A stretch of 64,000 bases of DNA from G965267185 sp965267185 (GTDB lineage: Bacteria; Pseudomonadota; Alphaproteobacteria; UBA6615): positions 2,976,001 to 3,040,000 of the forward strand of contig OZ253937.1 in the NCBI GenBank assembly GCA_965267185.1, read 5' to 3'. A program made the position numbers and the translations under genes. A model generated the notes under the pieces. That model was given only the letters and a program-made list of their open reading frames with translations, was not told the origin of the DNA and made no database searches. Shown piece by piece: positions 19,358 through 27,351 of this stretch. Numbering within the stretch: position 1 is the first letter of the stretch; each line of letters starts with the position of its first letter.

Positions 19358-20905
19358 ATGGAAGCATTCAATTATTTGGGCGATGTAATTTCCCTGGCGA
19401 ACCTGGGCGCGATGCTTATCGGTATCGTCGTCGGCTTGGTCATCGGCGCCATTCCGGGCCTCGGCCCGCCCATGGCGATTGCGTTGATGATCCCAATTTC
19501 TTTCACTTGGGAACCGCAGACCGCGTTGATCATGATGGTCGCCACCTACGCCGCCGGGCTCTATGGCGGATCGTTTACGGCGATCCTGCTGCGCGCGCCT
19601 GGCACGTCGGCCTCTGCCGCCACGTCGATCGAAGGTTTCGAGATGACCAAGCGCGGCAAGGCGATCGAAGCCATCCGCATGGGCACCTTCGCTTCCGTGA
19701 TGGGCGGCCTGATCAGCGGCCTAGTGTTGCTTTTCCTGGCGCCGCCATTGGCCAAAGTGTCTTTGTGGTTCGGGCCGGCGGAGTTCTTTCTGACCGCTAT
19801 ACTCGGCCTAACGGCAATCGCGGCGGTATCGTTCGGCGCATTGCTGCGCGGCCTGGCCGCAGGCATGCTCGGCCTCTTCATCGCCACCATTGGCATCGAC
19901 AACATGACCGCGTTCCCGCGGTTCACCTACGGCGTGACGGGACTGTTGTCGGGCGTCGGCATTCTGCCGACAGTCATTGGTTTGTTTGCCTTCGCCCAGG
20001 CGCTGACGTTATGCGAGGGTAGCCCACACTCCAACATTTCCGGACGCTCGAAGCTCAGCTGGTATATTTGGCCAAAACTCAGTGAGATTATTCACTGTCG
20101 TTTTTCGCTCTTGCGCGGTTGGGTTACCGGCCTCGTCATGGGAATGATCCCCGCGGCAGGCGCTAGCGTTGCCCAGTGGATCGCCTATTCGTGGGAAATC
20201 CAGCGCGGCAAGCCCGGCGACAAGTTTGGCGAGGGCGAGATCAAGGCGGTCGCCGCGACCGAGGCGTCGAACAACGGTGTGACCGGCACCTCGCTCATTC
20301 CCATGTTCGTGCTCGGTATCCCCGGCGGTATCTCTGCGGCCGTCATTCTCGGCGCGTTGATGATCCATGGCCTGCAGCCGGGCGACACACTGTTCCGCAA
20401 GACCCCGGAGGTCATCTTCACCGTGATGTGGGGCTTCGTGCTGGCCAATGTCTTGATGGGCGCCGTAGCGGGGTTGATGGCGCGCACGCTTGCCTATTGC
20501 ACACTCGTGCCGCGCGGCATACTCGCGCCGATCATCATGATTTTCTGCGTCGTGGGGACGTTCGCCGCGAGCGGCAATCCGAACGACGTCTGGATTATGG
20601 TTGCGTTTGGCGTCATCGGCTATTTCGCGCAGAAGTATAATTTCTCGCCGGCCGGCATCTTGCTTGGCGTCATTCTCGGGCCGATCGCCGAACAAGGCTT
20701 CCGCAATATGCTGACGCTCACCGACGGCAACGTGATTCCGTTCCTCGCGACCCGCCCGGTATCGCTCGTCATTATCGTGATGATTATCGGCGCTCTCTAC
20801 TTCGCCTTGAAGCCGAAGGCATGGGAGACGGTGGCAGCCGAGCGAGAAACAGCAGCCGACTTCAGCGAAGAGCACGACGAGTTCGCCGAGGTTAAGGACG
20901 ACTAA
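19358..20905 (+). CDS. tctA: TTT transporter large membrane subunit (TctA family)
   Basis: A 515-residue TctA (PF01970) with about twelve membrane spans; it is the transporting subunit that works with TctB and the TctC receptor. Family signatures: GLVIGAIPGLGPPMAIALM near residues 28-46 and the second PGxx copy MIPAAGASVAQW near 262. Between them is YGGSFTAILLRAPGTSASAAT, the conserved substrate-site loop. ATG 19358 follows GGGGACTAAAGG. A charged ~20-residue C-terminal tail rich in Glu/Asp extends past the last helix. No other TTT subunit is missing, so the operon is complete. Confidence 0.95.
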   Translation: MEAFNYLGDVISLANLGAMLIGIVVGLVIGAIPGLGPPMAIALMIPISFTWEPQTALIMMVATYAAGLYGGSFTAILLRAPGTSASAATSIEGFEMTKRGKAIEAIRMGTFASVMGGLISGLVLLFLAPPLAKVSLWFGPAEFFLTAILGLTAIAAVSFGALLRGLAAGMLGLFIATIGIDNMTAFPRFTYGVTGLLSGVGILPTVIGLFAFAQALTLCEGSPHSNISGRSKLSWYIWPKLSEIIHCRFSLLRGWVTGLVMGMIPAAGASVAQWIAYSWEIQRGKPGDKFGEGEIKAVAATEASNNGVTGTSLIPMFVLGIPGGISAAVILGALMIHGLQPGDTLFRKTPEVIFTVMWGFVLANVLMGAVAGLMARTLAYCTLVPRGILAPIIMIFCVVGTFAASGNPNDVWIMVAFGVIGYFAQKYNFSPAGILLGVILGPIAEQGFRNMLTLTDGNVIPFLATRPVSLVIIVMIIGALYFALKPKAWETVAAERETAADFSEEHDEFAEVKDD

Positions 20906-20937
20906 AATAGAACGGCTGAGTACTTAAGCCTTAATAT

Positions 20938-20962
20938 CCCGGGAGGCACACGGCCTCCCGGG
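20938..20962. repeat. Perfect 10-bp hairpin between tctA and the LVIVD gene
   Basis: CCCGGGAGGC (20938-20947) pairs with GCCTCCCGGG (20953-20962) around a 5-nt loop. There is no following T-run. It could be a pause or processing site that partly separates the tct operon from the LVIVD gene, whose ATG is 34 nt downstream. Confidence 0.75.
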
Positions 20963-20995
20963 TCAATGCACTTTGATGATCATCAGGGAAAAACC

Positions 20996-22207
20996 ATGGC
21001 GCAAGCAGAAGCAAAAAATATGACCCTCATCGCCCAGGACACGCTCGTCGGGTTCGGCGGCATGGGCGAGGGTATGTGTATGCAAGTAGCCGGCGACGGC
21101 CGGCGTATCCTTTGGCTGGCGCACGAATCCGCGCCGAAGAATTTCACCGGTGTCGATGTGAGCGACATCAAAAACCCCAAAGTGGTCGTGCAAACCGAGC
21201 TGCCCCATATGGACATGCGCTCCAACTCGCTGGAGGTGACCGGCGACATCATGGCGGTTGCTTATCAGACCAAGGGCAAGGGAATGGAGCCGGCGGGCGT
21301 TGAGTTGTTCGACCTGTCATCGCCCGAAGACCCTAAGTCGATCTCATTCTTCGATTGCTCCGGGCCGCATTCGCGCGGCGTCCACCAACTCTGGTTCGCC
21401 GACGGCGAGTACGTGCACTGCGCCACCGGCCACGCCGACTTTACGCCGACCGATCCGCTCGACGATCAGTTCTATATGTGCATCGACGTGCGCAATCCGT
21501 CGAGCCCTGTCGAGGCGGGACGCTGGTGGTATCCCGGCACCCGCGAAGGCGACAACGAAGCGCCGCCGCCACGACACCCGCAGTTCAATTCGGGCTACCG
21601 CGCTCACAATACGAACGTCTATCCGGATCGTCCCGACCGCTTGTACATGTGCTACCTCGATGGCGGCCTGTTCGTGATGGACATCGCCGACAAGGCGAAC
21701 CCCCAGGTGGTTGGCTCGTGGAACCCTCACCCGCCCTACCCAGGGTTCTGTCACACGGCACTGCCGCTGTTCGGCCGCGACCTGATGATCGTGACCGACG
21801 AAAGCGTCCGCGACAGCGCCGACGATTGGCCGAAGCTCGCCTGGGTGGTCGATATGCGCAAAGAAGACAATCTGGTGCCCATCGGCACGCTGCCGATCCC
21901 CGGACCGGAAGAGTTCCGCAACCGGGGCGGCCGCTACGGCGCCCACAATTTGCATGAGAACCGGCCCGGACCGGCGTTCCGCTCCGACGATTTGGTGTTC
22001 GGCACCTTCTTCAACGGCGGCGTGCGCGTGTTCGACATGACCACGCCGTTCAAGCCCGAGGAAGTGGCGTATTTCGTTCCACCGAAGCCGGAAGGCTCCA
22101 TTGTCGATGCGGTGCAGATCAACGACGTCTACGTCGATGAAAACCGCATCGTCTATTGCGTCGACCGCCATGCCGGCGGACTCTACATCCTCGAGTTGGA
22201 CCTCTAG
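20996..22207 (+). CDS. LVIVD-repeat beta-propeller protein, histidine-rich
   Basis: A 403-residue protein of LVIVD/YncE-like beta-propeller type with no signal peptide from the chosen start. Repeated blades read like GVDVSDIKNPKVVVQTELPH, GVELFDLSSPEDPKSISFF and GLFVMDIADKANPQVVGSW. Histidines recur at matching blade positions: H71, H130, H204, H253, H317 and H392. ATG 20996 is preferred, as AGGGA sits 6 nt before it. An ATG at 20966 would add ten residues from inside the hairpin region. The gene follows tctCBA by 90 nt. Function unknown: a metal-binding propeller enzyme linked to the transported substrate is an inference. Confidence 0.8.
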   Translation: MAQAEAKNMTLIAQDTLVGFGGMGEGMCMQVAGDGRRILWLAHESAPKNFTGVDVSDIKNPKVVVQTELPHMDMRSNSLEVTGDIMAVAYQTKGKGMEPAGVELFDLSSPEDPKSISFFDCSGPHSRGVHQLWFADGEYVHCATGHADFTPTDPLDDQFYMCIDVRNPSSPVEAGRWWYPGTREGDNEAPPPRHPQFNSGYRAHNTNVYPDRPDRLYMCYLDGGLFVMDIADKANPQVVGSWNPHPPYPGFCHTALPLFGRDLMIVTDESVRDSADDWPKLAWVVDMRKEDNLVPIGTLPIPGPEEFRNRGGRYGAHNLHENRPGPAFRSDDLVFGTFFNGGVRVFDMTTPFKPEEVAYFVPPKPEGSIVDAVQINDVYVDENRIVYCVDRHAGGLYILELDL

Positions 22208-22224
22208 GGCGAGACGCCAGACAG

Positions 22225-22938
22225 TTAGAACGACGGTCGTACGTTCGATCCGAAGCCGAACGGTGCCGCCCCGAAAGGATCGGGCGGCACCATTAGCCCA
22301 TGCCAAAAATCAACAACGACGGAGCCCAACTGCTCTGCGATCAAATCGGGTTTAGCGGCGTCACCGGGCGGCTCGATCGTCAACACTCGGGCCTGGCCAG
22401 AAAAATTCTTCGCGATTCGTGCTTTCTCGCCGCCCGCCAAAACAACCGCTATGAGCTCGTCGCCGGTCCACATGGCGACGTCCGCCGCCAGAAAGGCGCC
22501 GTCGCCGGTGGGAATATGCGCCCGCGGCAACGGCCGAAGCGCCGCCATGGCCCACAGCATCGGGTCGATTACCGCCCCCGGTGATCTGCCGAGCGCCGGT
22601 AGTCGGTCGCCCGCGTTTCGCACCTGCGCGCCGATGAAATCGAAATAGAGATCGATCCAGCGCCGCAGATACCTGTCGAACGTATCGCAACTGCGCAGAT
22701 GGAGACGCCGGATTAAATCGAGCCGGGCTGCGCCCAAACCCAGACTAGGGTCCTCCGATAGAATCTGCGCCTCCTCGGCAACTGCGTTTGGGCGGTACGG
22801 ACCATCGCCCAAACGCAACGGCGTACGCGCCGCTCTATCGATTTCAACCTGCGGCATGCGATCCAGTTTTTCCGGCGGCACGCGGGCGATACCGTAGGGG
22901 ATCACCAGAAGATCTGCAGCGGTCGTGTCAGCAGGCAT
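22225..22938 (-). CDS. Conserved-looking protein of unknown function
   Basis: A 237-residue soluble protein I do not recognise. It has no signal peptide or membrane helix. A helical stretch (residues ~65-110, LDLIRRLHLRSCDTF then FDRYLRRWIDLYFDFIGAQ) is followed by a mixed region, AADVAMWTGDELIAVVLAGGEKARIAKNF (about 151-179). The spacing of acidic residues and Lys there is loosely nuclease-like, but I would not assign it. The C-terminus is Pro/Gly-rich. Codon use looks like its neighbours, and an ATG start (complement of 22936-22938) fits. It is convergent with the LVIVD gene, 17 nt away. Probably a real gene. Confidence 0.65.
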   Translation of the reverse strand: MPADTTAADLLVIPYGIARVPPEKLDRMPQVEIDRAARTPLRLGDGPYRPNAVAEEAQILSEDPSLGLGAARLDLIRRLHLRSCDTFDRYLRRWIDLYFDFIGAQVRNAGDRLPALGRSPGAVIDPMLWAMAALRPLPRAHIPTGDGAFLAADVAMWTGDELIAVVLAGGEKARIAKNFSGQARVLTIEPPGDAAKPDLIAEQLGSVVVDFWHGLMVPPDPFGAAPFGFGSNVRPSF

Positions 22939-23025
22939 AGTGGATCAAAGAGTCGGGGCGGGTACGAACGGTTCGATGGAAAACCAAGAAATGGTGATTT
23001 CGGTTGCTAGGTTTCTACTCCTAGA

Positions 23026-23044
23026 ATGACACAAATCTTGTCAT
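23026..23044 (+). promoter_or_regulatory. Short inverted repeat before the DUF5519 gene
   Basis: ATGACA (23026-23031) and TGTCAT (23039-23044) separated by 7 nt. A second repeat, CTAGG/CCTAG (23007-23011 and 23020-23024), lies just upstream. Both fall within 60 nt of the GTG start at 23063, in the divergent gap with the unknown minus-strand gene. They could be operators or a leader hairpin. Weak evidence. Confidence 0.3.
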
Positions 23045-23062
23045 CGACCCTAGGAGGATGAC

Positions 23063-23536
23063 GTGCTGTCCCTGCCGCAACGCTTCGGTGAGAAACCCAA
23101 GACCCATTACGGTCTGCCCCACGCGCAGCTCGACCAAAACCCGCCAGCCGACATTTATACGAAGCTGAAAGACCGGGCGTTCGATTTTCCTTTCGTCGAG
23201 CGGCGTCCGAGCATTATCTCGGTGCCCGGCGCCGAGGCGCTATGGCTGTTGGAGGAAGGCGGTCATAGCTGCGAAGAAGCGTTCATGCGGGGCAACGAGT
23301 TCGCCCATGTCCACCCGCCCGACGACGGCAGCATGCACATGATGCTGCCGGAAGCCGACGTGCCCGAACTCATCGAGAAGGGCTGGGGCGAAATCCATCC
23401 GCTGGTTCCGGTCGGCCGCATGCCGCCGAGCCTCGTTTTGGTGTTCGGCCCGCGCGATGATTCCGAGCTCGATGTCATCATGGGGTTGATCGGCACCTCT
23501 TATAAGTACGCGCGCGGTATCGGCATCGATTGCTGA
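23063..23536 (+). CDS. DUF5519 ('luciferase' domain) family protein
   Basis: A 157-residue protein that fits the small DUF5519 family, sometimes labelled luciferase domain. Its hallmark is EFAHVHPPDDGSMHMMLPEA near residues 79-98, then EKGWGEIHPLVP near 107, and a final VLVFGPRDDSELDVIMGLI near 127-145. Such proteins are predicted to be compact single-domain proteins of unknown activity. The name does not imply light emission. The start is GTG 23063 with a perfect AGGAGG at 23052-23057, 5 nt away. The convergent DoxX gene lies 4 nt beyond its stop. Confidence 0.72.
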   Translation: MLSLPQRFGEKPKTHYGLPHAQLDQNPPADIYTKLKDRAFDFPFVERRPSIISVPGAEALWLLEEGGHSCEEAFMRGNEFAHVHPPDDGSMHMMLPEADVPELIEKGWGEIHPLVPVGRMPPSLVLVFGPRDDSELDVIMGLIGTSYKYARGIGIDC

Positions 23537-23540
23537 TCTG

Positions 23541-23909
23541 TCACACCAGCAAGAGCAGCGCACCGACGATGCCGATATTGCTGAACACGAACGACAGGTG
23601 GAGATGGCGGCGCAGCGGGTCGTCGATCTGCCAAAACCGGTGAAAGATCGCCGTCGCCGCAAAGGTGAACAGGATCAACAAGTAGGCGCCGATATCTGTC
23701 CGGATATCCAGCAAAACCAGAATCCCGCCGACATATTGAATCGCGAAGCCAACCCATAGCGTAATGTAGGGGGCCGGCACGCCAAGGGCCGCCATACGGT
23801 CGGCATGCTGTTTGACCTTGGTTGTTGAGTTGATCAGCGCCGTGCCAAGAAACAGAACGGCGATCAACACCTGCCCAGCAATCTCTAACGGTGCGTGGCC
23901 CGCATACAT
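23541..23909 (-). CDS. DoxX-family membrane protein
   Basis: A 122-residue protein with four hydrophobic helices, matching the DoxX family (PF07681). The first helix is EIAGQVLIAVLFLGTALIN near residues 9-27. Another pair follows with YITLWVGFAIQYVGGILVLL. Conserved loop residues such as HADRMAALGVP fit the family. DoxX proteins are tied to thiosulfate/quinone or redox stress functions, but the exact role here is not known. ATG at 23907-23909 (complement) follows a strong GGGGGG ribosome site. Convergent with the DUF5519 gene. Confidence 0.85.
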   Translation of the reverse strand: MYAGHAPLEIAGQVLIAVLFLGTALINSTTKVKQHADRMAALGVPAPYITLWVGFAIQYVGGILVLLDIRTDIGAYLLILFTFAATAIFHRFWQIDDPLRRHLHLSFVFSNIGIVGALLLLV

Positions 23910-24017
23910 AAACGCCCCCCTTTTCTGCCGTGACCACGCGGCAACGATTGTTGCGCACGCCTCAACGACGTGGTTGGTTGCCCAGCCGCACCATACGAAA
24001 GTGAGCGACGTCCGTTA

Positions 24018-24611
24018 ATGCCGGAAATCCCAAGCAACAATCTCGCGCTCGGCGAGCGTAACGGCCTGCCCGACGATCTTTTGCGTCTGCGTGCCAAATA
24101 TCCTCGAGATGTGTGGAACGGGCACGCAAATCTCGGTGCGTGGGTTCAATTCTGGCTCGAGCGCCATGGGATGTTCCGCAAACTCGGCGCGGCGCTGAGC
24201 GATGCCTGCGAACAGCTGCAAGGCAGGCACATCGAGTTGAACCAGTTCACGCCCTGGTTTGCACCGCGTTCGGAATTCTTACTCGGGCATTTGGATTTGC
24301 ATCATAGAATCGAGGAGTTTCATCTGTTCCCGGTGTTCGCCCAGGCCGAACCGGCATTGAACCACGGGTTCGCGCTCCTCGAATCCGACCACCAGGCGAT
24401 CCACATTCTGGTCGACACCTTTCAGGGAACATCGGAACGCTTAATGGCCACGTCGGTAGACGACCGCGACGGCGCGCAGCGGACCGGTGAGGAAACGGCG
24501 CACACTCTGTCGGCCCTGTTGCGGGGGCTCACGGCTCATCTCGACGACGAAGAAGATCTCATCGTCCCCATTGTGCTCGACCATACGGAAGCAAAGTTGG
24601 GGCTCGTTTGA
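24018..24611 (+). CDS. Hemerythrin-like (HHE) domain protein
   Basis: A 197-residue helical protein with an HHE-type pattern. Candidate di-iron ligands are in FLLGHLDLHHRIEEFHLFPVF (near residues 84-104), LLESDHQAIH near 117-126 and AHLDDEEDLIVPI near 175-187. The layout H...HH..E..H / H..H / H..D/E is that of hemerythrin-like proteins, which bind O2, NO or iron. ATG 24018 is chosen; the upstream in-frame start at 23970 has no ribosome site. A strong hairpin follows its stop. Neighbours are DoxX (opposite strand) and tRNA-Gly. Role in this cell unknown. Confidence 0.8.
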   Translation: MPEIPSNNLALGERNGLPDDLLRLRAKYPRDVWNGHANLGAWVQFWLERHGMFRKLGAALSDACEQLQGRHIELNQFTPWFAPRSEFLLGHLDLHHRIEEFHLFPVFAQAEPALNHGFALLESDHQAIHILVDTFQGTSERLMATSVDDRDGAQRTGEETAHTLSALLRGLTAHLDDEEDLIVPIVLDHTEAKLGLV

Positions 24612-24629
24612 GTCGCCGCGCCAACAAGC

Positions 24630-24660
24630 AAGGGCCCGGCCGATTTTCGGCCGGGCCCTT
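24630..24660 (+). terminator. Strong hairpin terminator after the hemerythrin gene
   Basis: A perfect 14-bp stem, AAGGGCCCGGCCGA (24630-24643) with TCGGCCGGGCCCTT (24647-24660), and a 3-nt loop. The T-run is short. It sits between the hemerythrin gene and the 3' end of the minus-strand tRNA-Gly, so it may stop transcription from both sides. Confidence 0.75.
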
Positions 24661-24665
24661 GGAAT

Positions 24666-24740
24666 TGGAGCGGGAAACGAGATTCGAACTCGCGACCCTC
24701 ACGTTGGCAACGTGATGCTCTACCACTGAGCTATTCCCGC
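24666..24740 (-). tRNA. tRNA-Gly (anticodon GCC)
   Basis: 75 nt on the minus strand, including an encoded CCA end. The acceptor stem is GCGGGAA pairing with TTCCCGC. The D-arm reads GCTCAGTGGTAGAGC, the anticodon stem-loop is CACGTTGCCAACGTG with anticodon GCC, and the T-arm has GGTTCGAATC-like sequence (GAGTTCGAATCTC). No introns or attachment-site repeats are visible beside it. Close to the hairpin at 24630-24660, which may terminate its transcript. Confidence 0.97.
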
Positions 24741-24837
24741 ATTGAAGCGCTGCGAAATAACCGCATCGAGGCCAGGATTGCAAGCCTAACGATGGTGCTT
24801 GGTAAATGAACCCTTATCAAGCTATAGACCGCCGGTC

Positions 24838-25341
24838 ATGAGCGGTCCGGATACGATCGAAGCGCCCCTGCTGGCACGCCTCGAAGAGCTTGGAATATCG
24901 GTGGCAATCCACCGCCATCCGCCGCTGCACACGGTGGCTGAATCGCAAGCGCTGCGCGGGACTCTGCCGGGCAGCCATATCAAGAACCTGTTCCTGCGTG
25001 ACAAAAAACGGAACAAATGGCTGGTCACCGTGCCGGAAGATGCCTCGGTAGACTTGAAAGCCCTGCGGCATGTGATCGGCGCCAGCGGCAATCTTTCCTT
25101 TGGCAATGCCGAGTTGCTGGCGGAGCATCTTGGCGTGGAGCCGGGTTCGGTTACCCCGTTTGCGGTCATGAACGACACGGCGGACCAGGTGACCATGGTA
25201 CTGGCGAAAAATGTGCTCGACCACGACCCGATCAATGCCCACCCGCTGCACAACGAGGCGACCGCCGCCATTGCCAAGGTCGATTTGCTGTGCTTCTTGG
25301 AGGCCTGCGGCCATCCGCCTATTATCATCGATCTCCCCTGA
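24838..25341 (+). CDS. YbaK/ProX-type aminoacyl-tRNA deacylase
   Basis: A 167-residue member of the YbaK/prolyl-tRNA editing superfamily (PF04073), which clears misacylated tRNAs (Ala-tRNA-Pro or the like) in the cytoplasm. Family marks: HRHPPLHTVAES near residues 19-30, GSHIKNLFLRDKK near 39-51 with the key Lys, and GSVTPFAVMND near 102-112. It matches the free-standing ProX (ProXp-ala-like) type, not an insertion in ProS. ATG 24838 is chosen; the TTG at 24799 has no ribosome site. It lies 97 nt beyond the tRNA-Gly, transcribed in the opposite direction. Confidence 0.9.
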   Translation: MSGPDTIEAPLLARLEELGISVAIHRHPPLHTVAESQALRGTLPGSHIKNLFLRDKKRNKWLVTVPEDASVDLKALRHVIGASGNLSFGNAELLAEHLGVEPGSVTPFAVMNDTADQVTMVLAKNVLDHDPINAHPLHNEATAAIAKVDLLCFLEACGHPPIIIDLP

Positions 25342-25477
25342 CCGGCGATCGGTGAAAACCGGCTAAAACTGGACTATCCGCGGCGACAGATTATTTCCAT
25401 TGAGGACTTGATGCAGAAGTCCGAAGCCGCCATTTTTGGCGAAAGCTCGATATTCCGGCACTTGGACGCGAAGAACG

Positions 25478-26419
25478 ATGGAACCGATCAACCTGGGTGA
25501 TGGGGCTGTTGCCCCGACCAATGGCGCAGCTGCGCCGCCCGCCATAAAGGACTCCGATACCGCGGGGTTCATGGCTGATGTCATGGAAGCGTCCCGCGAG
25601 GTTCCGGTCATCGTCGACTTTTGGGCCACCTGGTGCGGCCCCTGCAAAACGCTGACGCCGATTCTCGAAAGCGTCGTTGAGAAATCCCGCGGCGCGGTAC
25701 GTCTGGTGAAAATCGACGTCGACAAGAATCCCGACCTGTCCGCGCAACTGCGCATCCAATCGATCCCCACAGTCTTTGCCTTCAAAAACGGCCAACCGGT
25801 CGATGCGTTCCAGGGCGCATTGCCGGAAAGTGAAGTGCAAAAGTGGGTCGATCAATTGATCGCCAAACATGGCGGCGAGATTGAACTCTCGCCGGCCGAG
25901 CAAGCTTTGGCGGCGGCGGAAGAAGCCTTCGAGGCAGGCGATATCGGCGGTGCGGGTGCGTTGTACGCGCAGATCCTCAATCAAGACGCCCAAAACACAA
26001 AAGCGCTGGCCGGCATGGCCAAATGCTACCTGAAAGCAGACAAGATCGACAAAGCGCGCGAGGTCGTCGACTCGATTCCCGATGATCTGCGCGCCGAAGA
26101 AGACATCCGCGTTGTTGTTTCCGCGCTCGAGTTGGCCGAAGCTGGCTCTGCCGCGGCGGGCGAAACCGATAGTTTGCGCGCCCGCCTTGCTAACGATCCC
26201 GCTGATCTGCAAACCCGGTTCGATCTAGCGGTAGCACTCTATGGCGGCGGCGATGCAGAGTCCGCGGTCGACGAACTCGTGGAAGTGATCCGCCGCAAGC
26301 GCGATTGGAACGAAGATGCGGCGCGGCATCAGCTCCTGAAAATATTCGAAGCGCTCGGGCCGAGCGATCCGGTCACGGTCGCGGGCCGCCGGAAACTTTC
26401 ATCGATCCTGTTTTCATGA
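25478..26419 (+). CDS. CnoX-like thioredoxin with TPR domain
   Basis: A 313-residue protein of the CnoX/YbbN type. An N-terminal thioredoxin fold (residues ~30-140) has VIVDFWATWCGPCKTL, with the redox-active WCGPC at 52-56. The C-terminal half (~150-313) is made of tetratricopeptide-like helices (LAAAEEAFEAGDIGGAGALYAQILN). In characterised relatives this is a chaperone-redox protein passing substrates to GroEL/DnaK. The full CGPC here suggests real thioredoxin activity. ATG 25478 is used, since the upstream in-frame stretch (25436) lacks conservation signs. The stop overlaps the next ATG as ATGA. Confidence 0.88.
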   Translation: MEPINLGDGAVAPTNGAAAPPAIKDSDTAGFMADVMEASREVPVIVDFWATWCGPCKTLTPILESVVEKSRGAVRLVKIDVDKNPDLSAQLRIQSIPTVFAFKNGQPVDAFQGALPESEVQKWVDQLIAKHGGEIELSPAEQALAAAEEAFEAGDIGGAGALYAQILNQDAQNTKALAGMAKCYLKADKIDKAREVVDSIPDDLRAEEDIRVVVSALELAEAGSAAAGETDSLRARLANDPADLQTRFDLAVALYGGGDAESAVDELVEVIRRKRDWNEDAARHQLLKIFEALGPSDPVTVAGRRKLSSILFS

Positions 26420-27093
26420 GCGACAATCCGTTCGATCTGAAACTCGAGGACTTGCCGGCCGAGTTGCCGTTGTTTCCGTTGAACGGAGTTTTGCTGTTAC
26501 CGCGCGGCCGGCTGCCGCTGAACATTTTCGAGCCGCGCTATCTGAACATGGTGGAGCATGCGCTAGGCCGCCAGCGGCTGATCGGTATCGTCCAGCCCAT
26601 GGTCGACGGTCAGGCCGGCCTGAGCGCGCCCGACGGCACCGCGCTCTACCGTATCGGCTGCGCCGGACGGATCACCAGTTTCCAAGAAACCCAAGGCGGC
26701 CAGATACAACTCACCCTGCGCGGCGTCTGCCGGTTCAACATCATCGACGAACTACCGCTCCTGAAGGGTTTCCGCCGGAGCCATATCGACTTCTCGCCGT
26801 ACAAGAACGATTTCTCGCCTGAGAGCGAAACCGAGATCGACCGGCAGCGCCTGCTCTCCGATCTGCGGGCCTACTTCGAAATGGAAAATATCGAAGCCGA
26901 TTGGGAGACCATAAAACAGACTCCGGACGACCGGCTGGTAACCACCCTAGCCATGGTGTGTCCGTTCGAGCCGCACGAGAAACAAGCGCTGCTGGAATCC
27001 ACCGATCTCGCAAACCGATGCAAACTCATTATCGGTTTGATCGAATCCGCGCTGCGCCGCGATGACAATGGCGGCACCGCCGCCATGAACTGA
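26416..27093 (+). CDS. LON N-terminal (substrate-binding) domain protein
   Basis: A 225-residue protein consisting of a Lon-protease N-terminal domain (PF02190) without an ATPase or protease part. It opens LPLFPLNGVLLLPRGRLPLNIFEPRY (residues ~18-43), the family hallmark. It continues as a beta-rich domain, then a helical bundle ending MVCPFEPHEKQALLE. Such stand-alone proteins are widespread in Alphaproteobacteria; the role is probably in protein quality control. It overlaps the CnoX stop by 4 nt and is followed 39 nt later by the Trm112 gene, all in one apparent operon. Confidence 0.9.
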   Translation: MSDNPFDLKLEDLPAELPLFPLNGVLLLPRGRLPLNIFEPRYLNMVEHALGRQRLIGIVQPMVDGQAGLSAPDGTALYRIGCAGRITSFQETQGGQIQLTLRGVCRFNIIDELPLLKGFRRSHIDFSPYKNDFSPESETEIDRQRLLSDLRAYFEMENIEADWETIKQTPDDRLVTTLAMVCPFEPHEKQALLESTDLANRCKLIIGLIESALRRDDNGGTAAMN

Positions 27094-27132
27094 CGCGAAA
27101 ACGCGCTGTAACGCCGGAATTAGGAGGCCGCC

Positions 27133-27351
27133 TTGGCAACCCAAAATCGAGCCGCCATCGACCCCAAACTGCTGGAAATTCTCGTTTGCCCCCTCACCAA
27201 GGGGCCGCTGCAGTATGACGAAGCGAAGCAGGAGTTGATCAGCCGGCAGGCCAACCTCGCCTACCCGGTTCGCGACGGCATTCCGATCATGCTGGTGGAT
27301 GAAGCGCGCGAGTTGGATCCGGACGAGACACCATCGACGACGCAGCGGTAA
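27133..27351 (+). CDS. Trm112/YcaR-family protein
   Basis: A 72-residue protein of the Trm112/YcaR family (PF03966). It shows LLEILVCPLTKGPLQYDE then LAYPVRDGIPIMLVDEARE, the typical family frame. Bacterial members are small, and one of the usual zinc-site Cys (here VCPLTKG) remains, so zinc binding is doubtful. Related proteins activate methyltransferases in eukaryotes, and the bacterial role is not settled. The start is TTG 27133 with a perfect AGGAGG 5 nt before it. The stop shares a base with the following ATG. Confidence 0.88.
   Translation: MATQNRAAIDPKLLEILVCPLTKGPLQYDEAKQELISRQANLAYPVRDGIPIMLVDEARELDPDETPSTTQR

Noticed and set aside
22262..22291. A 9-bp inverted repeat just after the LVIVD gene, at first taken for its terminator
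   Set aside because: It falls within the C-terminal coding part of the minus-strand unknown gene and has no T-run; codon structure explains it well enough.
24666..24740. tRNA-Gly as an integration site for a mobile element
   Set aside because: No integrase, no direct repeat of the tRNA 3' end, and flanking genes look like ordinary chromosome.
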